Shown here one piece after another: positions 36,801-47,048 of a DNA stretch of 64,000 nt. The translations under genes and the position numbers were made by a program. Under the pieces are notes generated by a model. It had not been told where the DNA came from. It saw nothing but the letters and a program-made list of their open reading frames with translations, and ran no database searches. Source of the DNA: Megaleporinus macrocephalus (lineage: Eukaryota > Chordata > Actinopteri > Characiformes > Anostomidae); contig CM038717.1 in the NCBI GenBank assembly GCA_021613375.1, positions 34,590,494 to 34,654,493 on the forward strand, written 5' to 3'. The number at the start of each line of letters is the position of its first letter. Within the stretch, counting starts at the first letter, position 1.

Positions 36801-39800
36801 TCAGTTGTCGCTGAACATCAGTGGCTCAATATAAGCTTTTATAACCCGAATACAATGTGAACAATATGAAATCATAGTGTTGTTCTACGTAACATACACT
36901 ACACTGCAAAAAAAAAAATTCTCGTCTGCTTGTAAACGCCTATGAACTTGAGTGACATCCCATTCTTAATCCATAGGGTTTAATATTGTGTCTGCCCACC
37001 CTATAACATCTTCAGCTCATCTGGGAAGGCTCTCCACATGGTTTAGAAGCATTAAGAGTTCCTTTCATTGGAACTAAGAGTCCGAGTCCAACTCCTGAAA
37101 AACAACCCCACCCCATAATCCCCCCTCCACCAAACTTTACTCTCGGCAGTCAGACCAGTACCGTTTTCCTGGCAACCACCAAACCCAGACTCGTCTATCG
37201 GATTGCCAGAAGGAGAAGCGTGATCGGTCACTCCAGAGAACATGCTCTACTCCTCTAGAGTCCAGTGTTGCTGTGCTTTACACCACTGCATCCGACGCTT
37301 TGCATTGAGCTTGGCTCGGCCATAGAAACCCATTCCATGAAGCTCTCTACGCTCTGTTCTTGAGCTGATCTGAAGGCCACATGAAGTTTGGAGGTCTGTA
37401 GTGATTGACTCTGTAGAAAGTTGGTGACCTCTGTGCACTATGCTCCTCAGCATCTGCTGACCCGCTCTGTTATTGTACGTGTTCTACCACTTTATGCCTG
37501 AGTTGCTGTCGTTCCCAATCACTTCCACTTTGTTATAACACCACTGACAGTCCACTGTGGAATATTTAGTAGTGAGGAAACTTTACGACTGGACTGGTTG
37601 CACAGGTGGCGTCCTATCACGGTACCACGCTGGAGTTCACTGAGCTCCTGAGAGCGACCCATTCTTTACTAATGTGTGTAGAAGCAACTGCATGACTAGG
37701 TGTTTGGTTTGTGGCCATGAAAGTGATTGAAACACCTGAATTCACTGGTGCTGTGTGAAATACACATTATACATAAATGGATTGATGTTTTCTAACAGCT
37801 TGCCTACCTATCAGCTTTGTAAGAACCTCTTTTAACTCCTTTTGATCGCAGGGATGCATGAAATCGAACAAAACCCGGCCAATCAGATCCATCTGAAATA
37901 TAGAAAGCAATCAAATAATGTTGAAAGCAGCTTGTATTTACAGGATCTGATGTCGAATGAGAAATCTGATGATCATGATGACGTCACAGGCTGATTTTAC
38001 CTGGCTGATTCCTGTGTGAGACGTGACGTCCTTTGTGGCGAAGATGATCTTGCCATTCAGGGACACTATGAGCAGGAATCCTGCAGGTGTTTGATTATAA
38101 AACCACCCCTCCTTCACTCCTGCAGGCTCTCCTGTGAACGACAGCAGCCCTTATAATCATACAGCCTTCTTTAGTGATGCTGATGCTCAAGCTGCACCTT
38201 CTACACGTGTACCTTGTCCCGAGGGGAGATGCAGCGCCGGGGCTGGTGCAGTGCCGGAGGCAGGAGTGTCGAGGAGCGCTCTGAGGCGCAGGTATGCGAT
38301 CGTGAGTCTGATGACCGAGGCTTTATCCAGCTGAGCCAACACGTTGGGGGGCAGGGGTAGCAGTGCTGCTATCTCTCTGAACAGCTGGCTCTCCTTCTCC
38401 CTCCTGCTCCGGGCCGCCACGCGGGAACGAGCCTTCCTCCACTCTGTGCACAGCCTGCGTCCAAACACACGCACACCAGAAACATGCAATGAGGGTCCTT
38501 CAGCACACAGCAGGGGGAAATAAATACTGCTCCAGAAATTAATATTAATGAATACCTTTAAATATAGATAAATAAGTGAAGAATTTTAGAAAATATTATT
38601 TATTATATAATAAATAATAAAATATTACAACAGTTTGAAGCTAACATATTTTCCTTAATTATTCAACCAGCAATTTATTGAATAAATAAATAAATAAACT
38701 AATTAATTAATTAATTACTACTGCAACTGTTTGAAACTAACATATTTTCCATGAATTATTCCCTCAGCAATGTATTGAATAAATAAATAAATAAATAAAT
38801 AAATACTACAACTGTTTAAAACTAACATATTTTCCCTTAATTATTCCCTCAGCAATGTATTGAATAAATAAATAAATAAATAAACAAATTAATTAATTAA
38901 TAAATACTACAACTGTTTGAAACTAACATATTTTCCATAAATTATTCCCTCAGCAATTTCTTGAATAAATAAATACATAACAAAGTAAATAAATATTAAA
39001 ATGTACTTAAAAATATAAATGTACATTAATTAAATACATAAATACACAAGTACATTTCACTAATTAGCAAAAGTAAATGTTTGTTTTCTTATATATAAAA
39101 ATGAAATATCCAAACACATGTTGAAAAAGCATTTTTGATTTGATCCAGTAAACACTGTTGTTGTATTAAAACAAATACTTTTAAATAATATAAACAAACT
39201 AGAAAATCTACTATTTCTAGTTAAATACACTGAAAAGGTTTTAAGGCAGCTGTAGCTGTGATTGGCCGTAGAACATCTACCATGCAGGTGCACTTTGTAG
39301 GATCAGAGCAACTCACCATAGCCCCTCTGCTGCTGCACAAGCAGCCCACCCAATGCAATGCAAAGGCACCCTGAAAGCAACACTAAATAAAACCGATAGC
39401 TATGGCTATGGAATGGTGGCTCGTACTCAGAGCTGCAGTGGCCCTGACGTGGGAGGGGCGGGTTAGGGGGTGTGGCGTTGGTGCAAGGCCGCCAGTTTTG
39501 GAGCGTTGTGTAGTTTTTAAAGCAGACCAGTTGTGTACTGTATAGCACATACACTATACACAGTGCTCTAAACGACCTAAACGAGTGTGAGCTGAGTGCA
39601 AACCAAGTGTTCAGCTCAAGCTTTAAATACTTCTCACACTAAAAAGCTCAGACCACCATCTCCACCATCATGGTCCTTTAACCCTTTTCTCTGAGCTCCA
39701 TCCAGCAAACCCAGCAAATCTTATACACTTTAAAAAAGATGTTTTTTTTCCAGGGTTTTTTGGTAAAGACATGAATTGGCGTGCTTATATGATTCTTTGC

Positions 39801-40930
39801 ATGTGAAAAAGTGTTTCTTCAGACTGATGGAGAGCATTATGTATGTGGTGCTATATAGAAAACATGATATCAAGCTTGTAACAATAGAGAAACCTTATTG
39901 ATGGATGCAGAGTTGTGTTGTATGTGATTCTCCTTTATATCCTGTGAATATTTCATGAGGCATGGACCAATAGAAATGCTCCAAAATAGGTCCATTTTGG
40001 CCTCACCTGTAAAGTTGATGTTTGAGAGATTGGACTTGCTTTTCTGTTGGACAGCGACAATAAACAATGTTAGACATCTGTTGCCTATTCATAACCATTT
40101 CATGTAGTATGTTTATATAATGTAGACTTTATAACAACTAGTGGTCTCCTGGGTTGGAATTCAGTGATGTGTATATAGAACCATCTGGACCATATACAGT
40201 AAATTGTTGTTTCCTACCACAATCCTCCGCCACAGTGCTAAACTCCTTTCTGCCCATGATAAGTTTTCTAGACGTCTTGAGAATGTTGTTGTTAAAGAAT
40301 CTGTTGGCATGGCGTGAGAAGACAAAAACCCACTACTGGCGTCATTCTCCCTGTGATAGACGGAGCTCTGCCGGTGCTGGTGGGACTCGAGACGTCATGA
40401 TTGCGTCACTTCATCTTATCACGCCGATGCTGAGCAGTCTGCAGAGCCTGATACTGAAAGTGTAGCTGAGCTGAGCAGCTTTTGGTCTACTTTGTTGTTC
40501 TGCAAATTGTTCTGTCCTATTACCTTCAGCATATTCTCATATAATTAGTGCTACTGGGATCAGAAGCTTGTAGCTGGAGATTATTGACCAACTTTCATTC
40601 TTGTTCATTGTTTTCATCTTTTAAACTACAAGCCAAAGTGGCTGACTAGTAGTAGCTACCACTGGGAGGACCTTCTAAACCACTATTTATAACCCCTGGT
40701 CCTAGACCTATTGCTCAGCACTGTTTAGTGTTTTCCCTGTGCCCATCACACCTGATCCAACCAATCAGCTCATTAATAGCCCATTATTGAGTTGTTGGGT
40801 TGTGATGAAGCAGGAAAAGCCCCAAAATTGTAGGAGACAGTGGGCCTCCAGGACACGTACTGGGAAACAGTGGATTAAACCATATTCTATACTTTTGAGC
40901 TCAAGCCCAACTCACTTAGATAGAATCACA

Positions 40931-40978
<48 letters not shown>

Positions 40979-41217
40979 TCGCTGTCCAATGAAATCTATA
41001 TCTCCATTTTGGTCGATTTTGAGTTTTCTACATTATTTGAACATGCCAATGGTCATTTACATTGTGTGAAAATTTCATGATGAATGGTCCAATGGAAGTG
41101 CTCCAAATCAACATGGGGAAAATTCTGGTTCCATTGACTTACATTGAAAGTAAAGTATGTTTTTGTTCTCTCCTGTAAAGTTGCAGTTTTGGAGACATGT
41201 TTTTATTGGACAGCGAC

Positions 41218-41277
<60 letters not shown>

Positions 41278-41619
41278 CATGTTAGAGCACCTATTTATAT
41301 GCCATATATGATAGTATTATTGATCCTAATACCTTTTTCACATACATCTATTAATAATTTAACCATTTGCTACAAATGCAGCACAAACACATTGAAGAGT
41401 CTCTTAGTTCTGAATATTCTACCTCCAATCAAGTGAATGAACTTCAGTAAAAGCACTACAAATCACATAGCAACGTGTCTACTACACTCCTCTCAGTGTT
41501 ATTAGAAGCTCTTACCTGACTTTCTTCTGCTCGCTCACTGTTTCTGTGCATCTCTGTTTCACCTGCAGCTCCTTCTCTAGAGGATCTCTCAGAACCGTTG
41601 GCTTTGCTATCGTGGTCAT
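30350..41619 (-). CDS. hif1al2: Hypoxia-inducible factor alpha paralogue (HIF-4alpha/hif1al2-like)
   Basis: Predicted bHLH-PAS transcription factor, 666 residues, pairing with ARNT. Exons, 5' to 3': 41619-41516, 38454-38213, 38131-38001, 37892-37808, 36295-36219, 36117-35942, 35841-35735, 33549-33402, 33081-32915, 32831-32767, 31512-31286, 31203-31125, 31040-30929, 30630-30350. The sum is 2001 bases and all phases agree. The sizes 85, 107 and 148 equal those I recall for conserved HIF PAS exons. The bHLH (about 41-95) has [10 protein letters not shown] and [24 protein letters not shown] and PAS-B follow, with [23 protein letters not shown] and [15 protein letters not shown]. The C-terminal degradation motif LDSLAP keeps Pro446. 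The end has CELNAP (Asn637, the FIH site) and [14 protein letters not shown]. At the N-terminal degradation site LTLPPP replaces the usual LxxLAP. The exons at 32831-32767, 31203-31125 and 31040-30929 rest mainly on splice sites and phase. An alternative first exon lies at 42874-42977. The paralogue name is less certain than the family. Confidence 0.88.
32138..32745. mobile_element. TIR element family B in HIF intron 10
   Basis: It starts with cagccataacattcaaacca and ends with acaaggaggtggctttaatg, an inverted pair, and carries the standard interior blocks. It is nearly full length and somewhat rearranged. Confidence 0.8.
33670..33870 (+). mobile_element. MITE, family A, HIF intron 7
   Basis: Contains ctacccaaagaaaaacaagt, ttttacaggagaggccagaa and ggagcatttctattagtcca. 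It is preceded by a (CA)n run at 33634-33655. Confidence 0.7.
34012..35271. mobile_element. TIR element whose interior is a ~78-bp minisatellite
   Basis: The terminal repeats are ccctgttgggaaaaacagca on the left and tgctgctttttctatcaggg on the right (about 15 of 20 positions pair), with TA on each outer side. Between them, roughly 15 head-to-tail copies of a ~78-bp unit contain ctgctggttttggtggtgac, cagcataatatcttctacca and ctgaccaacataccaacatt. Reading frames across it on both strands repeat the same peptide and are artefacts. It lies in HIF intron 7. Confidence 0.85.
37010..37745 (-). mobile_element. Decayed Tc1/mariner relic, HIF intron 4
   Basis: It is the reverse-strand counterpart of 24178-24985, sharing tccacatggtttag at one end, tctacagagtcaatcactac in the middle (read on the minus strand) and caggtgtttcaatcactttc at the other. 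Part of the catalytic region is missing, so the copy is inactive. Confidence 0.75.
38620..38990. repeat. Four tandem ~110-bp units with AATA-rich spacers
   Basis: Each unit has aactgtttgaaactaacata, ttttccataaattattccct and cagcaatgtattgaataaat, then a variable aataaata or attaatta run. It lies in HIF intron 1, just upstream of the bHLH exon. Confidence 0.85.
39940..40075 (-). mobile_element. Partial MITE, family A, HIF intron 1
   Basis: Reverse orientation: gaccaatagaaatgctccaa, ctcacctgtaaagttgatg and tctgttggacagcgacaata. Confidence 0.75.
40930..40976. repeat. (CA)n/(TA)n microsatellite abutting a MITE
   Basis: acacac then atatat, ending exactly where the MITE-A terminal repeat starts. 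Confidence 0.95.
40977..41218 (-). mobile_element. Complete MITE, family A, inside a TA repeat
   Basis: It opens with cgtcgctgtccaatgaaatc and closes with ttattggacagcgacgg, a perfect or near-perfect terminal inverted repeat. TA repeats touch both ends (40930-40976 and 41220-41274). The interior carries ctccaaatcaacatg, attgacttacattgaaagta and ctctcctgtaaagttgcag. Confidence 0.9.
41220..41274. repeat. (TA)n microsatellite abutting a MITE
   Basis: A pure dinucleotide run that starts immediately after the MITE-A terminal repeat. Confidence 0.95.
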
Positions 41620-42267
41620 TTCCCAAAAGCACACTCACAAACAACTGCCAGTCATGTTGGCGGCTGGCACGTTGTAGATTTGAAGTCTTGAAAATACACA
41701 GGCTTTCAGACCGGCCAGCAAATCACATGCCTCAGACTGGAGGGCTTGTCTGAGCTCACGCCCATTTCTCCAAATTTCTTTTGAGAAGGTTTTTTTTCAA
41801 ACGCTTGGCATGACAGTTGGCCGTCATGTGCAAAGTGGGCCTCACTTGAGAAAATGCATAGACCTTTCTGCAGCACACACACACGTGACACACCTGACAC
41901 ACCTGGCATGCCAAACTATAACAACTTTTTTAGATAATACAATATGCAGCTCATATAAACATTCAGTTTTGTACACAGTTCTCTCGAATAGATCAGTCAG
42001 CCCAACCTTTAAGATCCCTATTGAAGGGGAATTCCACCAATTTTTCAAAATACCTGCATACCTATCAATGTTCAAGTGTCTACTGCACCTCAAAGTTACC
42101 CCTCCAGAATGTTATTCACTTCTAAAATTATAAATATGCCGCCGGAGACCCTGTTTTTAACAGTTCTCACATAAACTCTTGGGCTGCAGTGTATGTTTTA
42201 CCTTTTGCTACACAAAAGCATTGAAGAGCCCCTGAACTCTGAACGTTTCACCACTTTTAGTGGAATG

Positions 42268-42414
42268 AATGTTTACATTGTGTGAAATTTTCATAATGAA
42301 TGGACCAATAGAAGTGCTCCAAATCAGCTTGGCTTACATTGAAAGTAAAGTATGTTTTTGTTCTCTCCTGTAAAGTTTCAATTTTGGAGACAAGTTTTTT
42401 ATTGGACAGTGACG

Positions 42415-42492
<78 letters not shown>
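42268..42492 (-). mobile_element. Partial MITE, family A, plus (TA)n run
   Basis: The MITE part runs from tttacattgtgtgaaatttt to ttattggacagtgacgata and lacks its left terminal repeat. The TA run at 42417-42492 follows directly. Confidence 0.85.
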
Positions 42493-42494
<2 letters not shown>

Positions 42495-42873
42495 CACTCT
42501 GAACATGTTTATATACCATATATGATAGTAGTATTGATAGTATTGATTATGTGAATGTATAATCCATAATAGGAAAAGGTAATGCTATTAGGATTTGTCC
42601 TTGTTATCTACACCTCAAAGTTACCCCTCCAGAATGTTATTTACTTCTAAAATGATAAATATGCTGCCGGAGACCCTGTTTATAACAGTTCTCACATAAA
42701 CTCTTGAGCTGCAGTGTATTTTTTTCCTTTTGCTACACAAAAGCATTGAAGAGCCCCTGAACTCTGATTTCAGTGGAACCGAATTTACTTCCACTGAACC
42801 GATTTCAGTGGAAGTAAAAGTACTACAGCAACGTGTCTACTACACTCCTCTCAGTGTTATTAGAAGTTCTTAC

Positions 42874-42977
42874 CTGACTTTCTTCTGCTCGCTCACTGTT
42901 TCTGTGCATCTCTGTTTCACCTGCAGCTCCTTCTCCAAAGAATTCCTTAGAAGTGCTGGCTTTGCTATGGTGGTCAT
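42874..42977 (-). CDS. Alternative first coding exon (copy B) of the HIF-alpha gene
   Basis: It runs from ATG (42977-42975) to a tcag|gtaaga donor at 42874. It has 104 bases, as in copy A at 41619-41516, and would splice to exon 2 in the same phase. It encodes 34 residues plus a split Arg codon. It differs from copy A at only four residues, three of them in the segment PALLRNSLEK (copy [11 protein letters not shown]), and is identical from [11 protein letters not shown] onward. Neither copy has a stop or splice defect. It lies further from exon 2, so it could be an upstream alternative promoter exon or an unused duplicate. Confidence 0.65.
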
Positions 42978-43187
42978 TTCCGAAAGCAGACTCACAAACA
43001 ACTGCCAGTCATGTTGGTATGTGACACGCTGTAGATTTGAAGTCTGGAAATATAAGGCTTTTAGACCCCCCAACCAATCACATGCCTTGTCTGTGTTCAC
43101 ACCCATTTCTCCAAATTTCTTCTGAAGGGGTTTTTATGTATGACAGTTGGCCATTGCATGCAATGTCATTTGAGAAATATATATATA

Positions 43188-43610
43188 TACACTACCGCTC
43201 AAAAGTTAAGGATCACTTTAGAATTTCATTTCATGCAATTTTCATGCAATTCACAAACAATATTGTCCATTTTACAATTAATGTAAGTGTATCAGATGAT
43301 TTTTAAAGAATAAAAATGTTTGTATTAAAGTCTATTTTTGTATAGAGGCTTATTTTGCATATAGTCCTATTATCAGTAATTCTCAGTCCTCTGTCTAAAT
43401 CTCCTGGTACGACCACCAATCCAAGTTAAGGATGTTATTGGACTAATTGGTTGTTGGGACACTCTTGCTCAATTGTGATGCACAGCTGAAAAACATTCTA
43501 CTAATAAGTGAGTATAAAAGGGAGAACAACATTCTAGGTTAGTTTAGTATCTGATGCATCAGCAGTTGATGGCTTGACCGACTCAAAATGACCAGAAAGA
43601 AACAACTTTC
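43188..43610 (+). mobile_element. Truncated Tc1-type non-autonomous element
   Basis: It starts with acactaccgctcaaaagtta, the classic Tc1-type terminus, and matches 58216-58688 in reverse. It ends near agaaacaactttctttagag, before the second terminal repeat. Confidence 0.85.
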
Positions 43611-44390
43611 TTTAGAGACACACATACATATGTATATATACGTATGTGTACATACGTATATACATTTATATAACATTTTGCAGCATAAAGCACACAAACA
43701 TACAGAAAATAGTCAATCAAAATGAGTTAGCATTTAACAAAAGCACCTACAGTTAATAACAATTAAAACTCAATTTTCTTTGGAAATAAATAAATTGAAT
43801 ATTTACTAATGTAAAAGATTGAACAGAAGATACAAAATTAAATAATAATATTAATATGAAATAAAATATATGAATAAATAAAAATAAGTGGAGGTTCTCA
43901 GTGAACCAGTAATGTTTGAATAAGTTTTTATTTATTTATTTATTTATTTATTTATTTTATACACAGTTGCTTGTTTGAAATGGTGCACACCAAACATGAC
44001 AATTTTAGCCCAACCCAAAAGATCACCACTGAAGGGGAATTTGGGAATCCTGTCTTTATCTGTCTCCATGCTGTCGCTGCCTGCATTTGTGGGTGAAGCG
44101 GTGGGGGAGGGGTGAGTTTTGTGAAGGAGAGAGGTGGGCCAGTGTGATGTTGAGACAAACTGGGATAAAAGAAAAATGAACTGGTGGACCTACAAGTATA
44201 ATTGCAGCTCAACACAGACGATATCGATATAAACAATTTTGTCTCATCTTATATCTCATATAAAAATATATCGAGATTTATTAAGAACTCGATATATCGT
44301 CCAGCCCTAGTTGGTGGTTCTAAATATAAGCACTGTCTTCACAGAAGAACCGTCTTTATTGAATAGCCCATTTTAAAGGTATGGTAAATG
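43611..44390. other. Intergenic AT-rich tract without a recognised gene
   Basis: Contains tatacgtatg variants, a (TTTA)n run at 43927-43958 and, near 44220-44310, a MITE end reading atatatcgtccagcccta. No coding block is seen. Confidence 0.55.
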
Positions 44391-44639
44391 AGCTACAGGC
44401 ACTTATTTAGAGTTGACTGCCTGTCAGCAGTAGTTGTGAATCGCCGGTCAGCTGGAGAGGAGGGCTTGCTTGGCATGCTAATAAAAGGGGTCCAAAGACA
44501 GATGTGCAGTGTGTGTGATGAAGCAGGTGTGAGGCCACAGAGGAGCTGGAACAGGGCTGCTCCAGTGGGGGGAGACATTGTGACACTTATTAGCACCAAT
44601 CCAAACCTCTACAACCACTACTGTGTTGTTACGAGTGGA

Positions 44640-44820
44640 TCAGACACAGCAGTGCTGCTGGAGTTTTGAAACACTGTGTCCACTTACTGTCCACTCCATC
44701 AGACACTCCTACCGTGTTGGTTCCCTTGATGTTATATAAAAGATGAGAGGTCATCTACTGCTGCACCATTGATCGTGGTGATCGTCCCTTTAGTCCTTCA
44801 TTAGTGGTCACAGGCTGAGG
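44640..44820 (+). mobile_element. Fragment of TIR element family B
   Basis: The blocks gatcagacacagcagtgctg, ccactccatcagacactcct and ccttcattagtggtcacag are those of the family B interior. Confidence 0.75.
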
Positions 44821-44898
44821 TGTCCAATCAGTTCAATTATTGTGACACAATAATAATAAAAATAAAATAATAATAATAATAACAACAACAACAGGGAC

Positions 44899-44977
44899 TA
44901 AATTAAATTAAATTAAATTAAATTAAATTAAATTAAATTAAATTAAATTAAATTAAATTAAATTAAATTAAATTAAA
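44899..44977. repeat. (AAATT)n microsatellite
   Basis: About sixteen uninterrupted pentanucleotide units. Confidence 0.95.
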
Positions 44978-44999
44978 ATATGGATAAGGTTTAGGAAAA

Positions 45000-45260
45000 A
45001 ATATATCTTCATTGTTCGTCGAGAAAAAAAGCCCGCTATTCGATCGCACGCACTGATTGGCTGTTGGAGCAGTCTGTCTTCATATCTCACACATGATTGG
45101 CTGTGGGGCGGGCGTTCCATTGAATGGACAGCGGAAGCTGGTGTACACAGTGAGCTTGCAGTTTGACAGCGTTGGACACAGAGTTCAGGTAGAAAGCTGG
45201 TAAATATGCTGCAGCTCTTCTTTTAATAAGGTTTGTTTGAACGGTTCAGGTACGGGCAGA
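45000..45260 (+). promoter_or_regulatory. dpp3: Probable dpp3 promoter and non-coding first exon
   Basis: The composition becomes GC-richer, with attggctgt repeated at about 45057 and 45099 (inverted CCAAT-like boxes are possible). Two good donors, ttcag|gtagaa at 45189 and ttcag|gtacgg at 45250, could end a leader exon that splices to the acceptor just before 47011. The HIF-alpha gene diverges from the other side. Confidence 0.45.
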
Positions 45261-45671
45261 TAGGGGGTCCTGCGAATTAGTGCCTGTGCACTGCGTGAGT
45301 GAAATAGGTGGGCGACCAAGTTAGCAAACCTTAGCCCGGTTAGCTTCGTTAGCTCGAACTGCTCAGTGTCTTTGTAGCAGAAGTGAAAGTAACGCTACGC
45401 GAGAGAGAGCTACACGACCATATGGCAATAAAGGTCTTCTAACTCTCAGTACAAAGAGCCAGAAATAGCTTCACCTTGTCGTATAAAGTCTGTTAGCTTC
45501 ATCCACCGTGTTTGCTGTGTTGTAACGGTACTGGCAGCATTACTGGATTACTTGCCTGTTTGTGTCAGTCATTCTATGCGCCTTGGCTGCTTCAGTATTT
45601 AACAAAGCTGAGATTTTACTCCCCAAAAACGAGCACCAGCAACGTTAGAAATATTCTTTGTCAGATTTTCT

Positions 45672-46940
45672 GTATCGTCCCTGTCCAAAGAAAAGCAGGT
45701 ATCTCCAAAATGGCAACCTTTTTCATTTTGAATGTAAGTCAATGGAACCAGAATTTTTAAGCAGAAGTAATTTAGAAGCATTTCTATTGGTCCAAGTGTT
45801 CAAATCAACAAAAATGTAGATACTTGAAAAACAGGTATATCCCAAATGGTCACTGTACAGGAGAGAAGAAAATCTTACTTCACTTATAGTGTAAGTCAAT
45901 GGAACCAGAATTTTTAAGCATAAGTGATTTTGGGGCATTTCTATTGGTCCATTCCTTATGAAGCTTTCAAAGGCTGTAAAGGGCAGTGGTTGGGTTCAAG
46001 TTTTCCAATCAACAAAAAATTAGATACTTAAAAAAGGTATATCCCAAATAGTAACTTTACAGGAGAGAAGAAAACCTTACTTCAGTGTAAGTCAATGGAA
46101 CCAGAATTTTTAAACAGAAGTGGTTTAGGAGCTCACACAATTCTCACACAATGTAAATGGCAGCTGTCGTGTTCAAATAATGTAGAAAAATGGAAATCAA
46201 CCAAAATGGTAAGTTTTTTAAGTATGTTTTTGCAAAAACTTTCTTTACTGTTAATGGAAGTCAGTGGAGCCAGATTTATTTCTCAAAGCTGTTTTCAAGC
46301 GTTTCTATTGGTCAGTTCATCATGAAGGAGCAGCAGTCATGTTCAAGTGATCAACAAAAATGGACAGCCGTTCACCATATCGTCACTGTCAAAAGATTTT
46401 AATCATCTGAATGCAGCAGCTGTCGTTCACATCGTGTGAGTTTTTCATGATGAATGGACCAATAGAAATGCTTCAAAATAGCTTGCAAAGAAGTCTGGTT
46501 CCATTGACTTACATTGAAAGTACAGAACGTTTTTGACCTCTCCTGTGAAGTTACAGTTTTAGACAGAGATGTTTTTCATGACATGTTGAGATTCACTGTA
46601 TTGTATGTCCAAAGAAAATGTATGTCTCCAAAACAGTAACTTTACAGGAGAGAACAAAAACTTACTTTACATTACATAACAAGTCAGTGGAACCAGTGAG
46701 CATTTCTATTGGTCCATTCATCATGAAACTTTTAGAGGAGCAGTGGTCGGGTTCAGAAATGGAGATGCATGTTTCTCTTTGGACAGCTGTACATCGATTT
46801 TTATCAGTTGATTGCAGCAGGTGCCAATAGACCAATAGTAATGCTCCAAAATAGCTTGGAAATTCTGGTTCCATTGACTTGCATTGAAAGTACAGAACAT
46901 TTTGTGGCCTCTCCTTTAAAGTTGCCATAGCGACGATATT
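45672..46940. mobile_element. Cluster of five to six MITE-A copies in the dpp3 leader intron
   Basis: Successive copies or fragments start near 45672, 45830, 46030, 46200, 46390 (reverse), 46600 and 46820 (reverse). Each is marked by gtaagtcaatggaaccagaa, tttctattggtcca or their reverse complements. Several keep parts of the tcgtcactgtcc or gcgacgatat ends. All reading frames here are MITE sequence. Confidence 0.8.
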
Positions 46941-47048
46941 ATTTGACCTGTGTGGCAACCTGTCTGTACGAAACACAGAATAAGAACTATTCTTCATTCG
47001 TCTTCTTCCAGAGCACCGTTGTGAGTAGAGGATCACTGCCTGACCAAC

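Larger units (their letters stand above)
41275..43145. repeat. Complex local duplication containing HIF first exons
   Basis: The block around 41275-41840 is repeated at about 42500-43145. The segment starting caacgtgtctactacactcc is at 41471 and 42829, an offset of 1358. A second segment, 42086-42240, recurs at 42611-42770, an offset of 525, so the second copy also holds an extra insert. Both copies carry an intact 104-base coding exon with its splice donor. Each is preceded on the left by a MITE-A end and a long TA run. Confidence 0.85.

Noticed and set aside
41456..41644. 62-codon minus-strand frame ending [10 protein letters not shown]
   Set aside because: It is a different frame across HIF exon 1 copy A. 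The ATG at 41619 in the neighbouring frame matches copy B and splices in phase.
44388..44669. 93-codon plus-strand frame
   Set aside because: Its 3' half is a family B transposon fragment and the rest has no recognised similarity or splice context.
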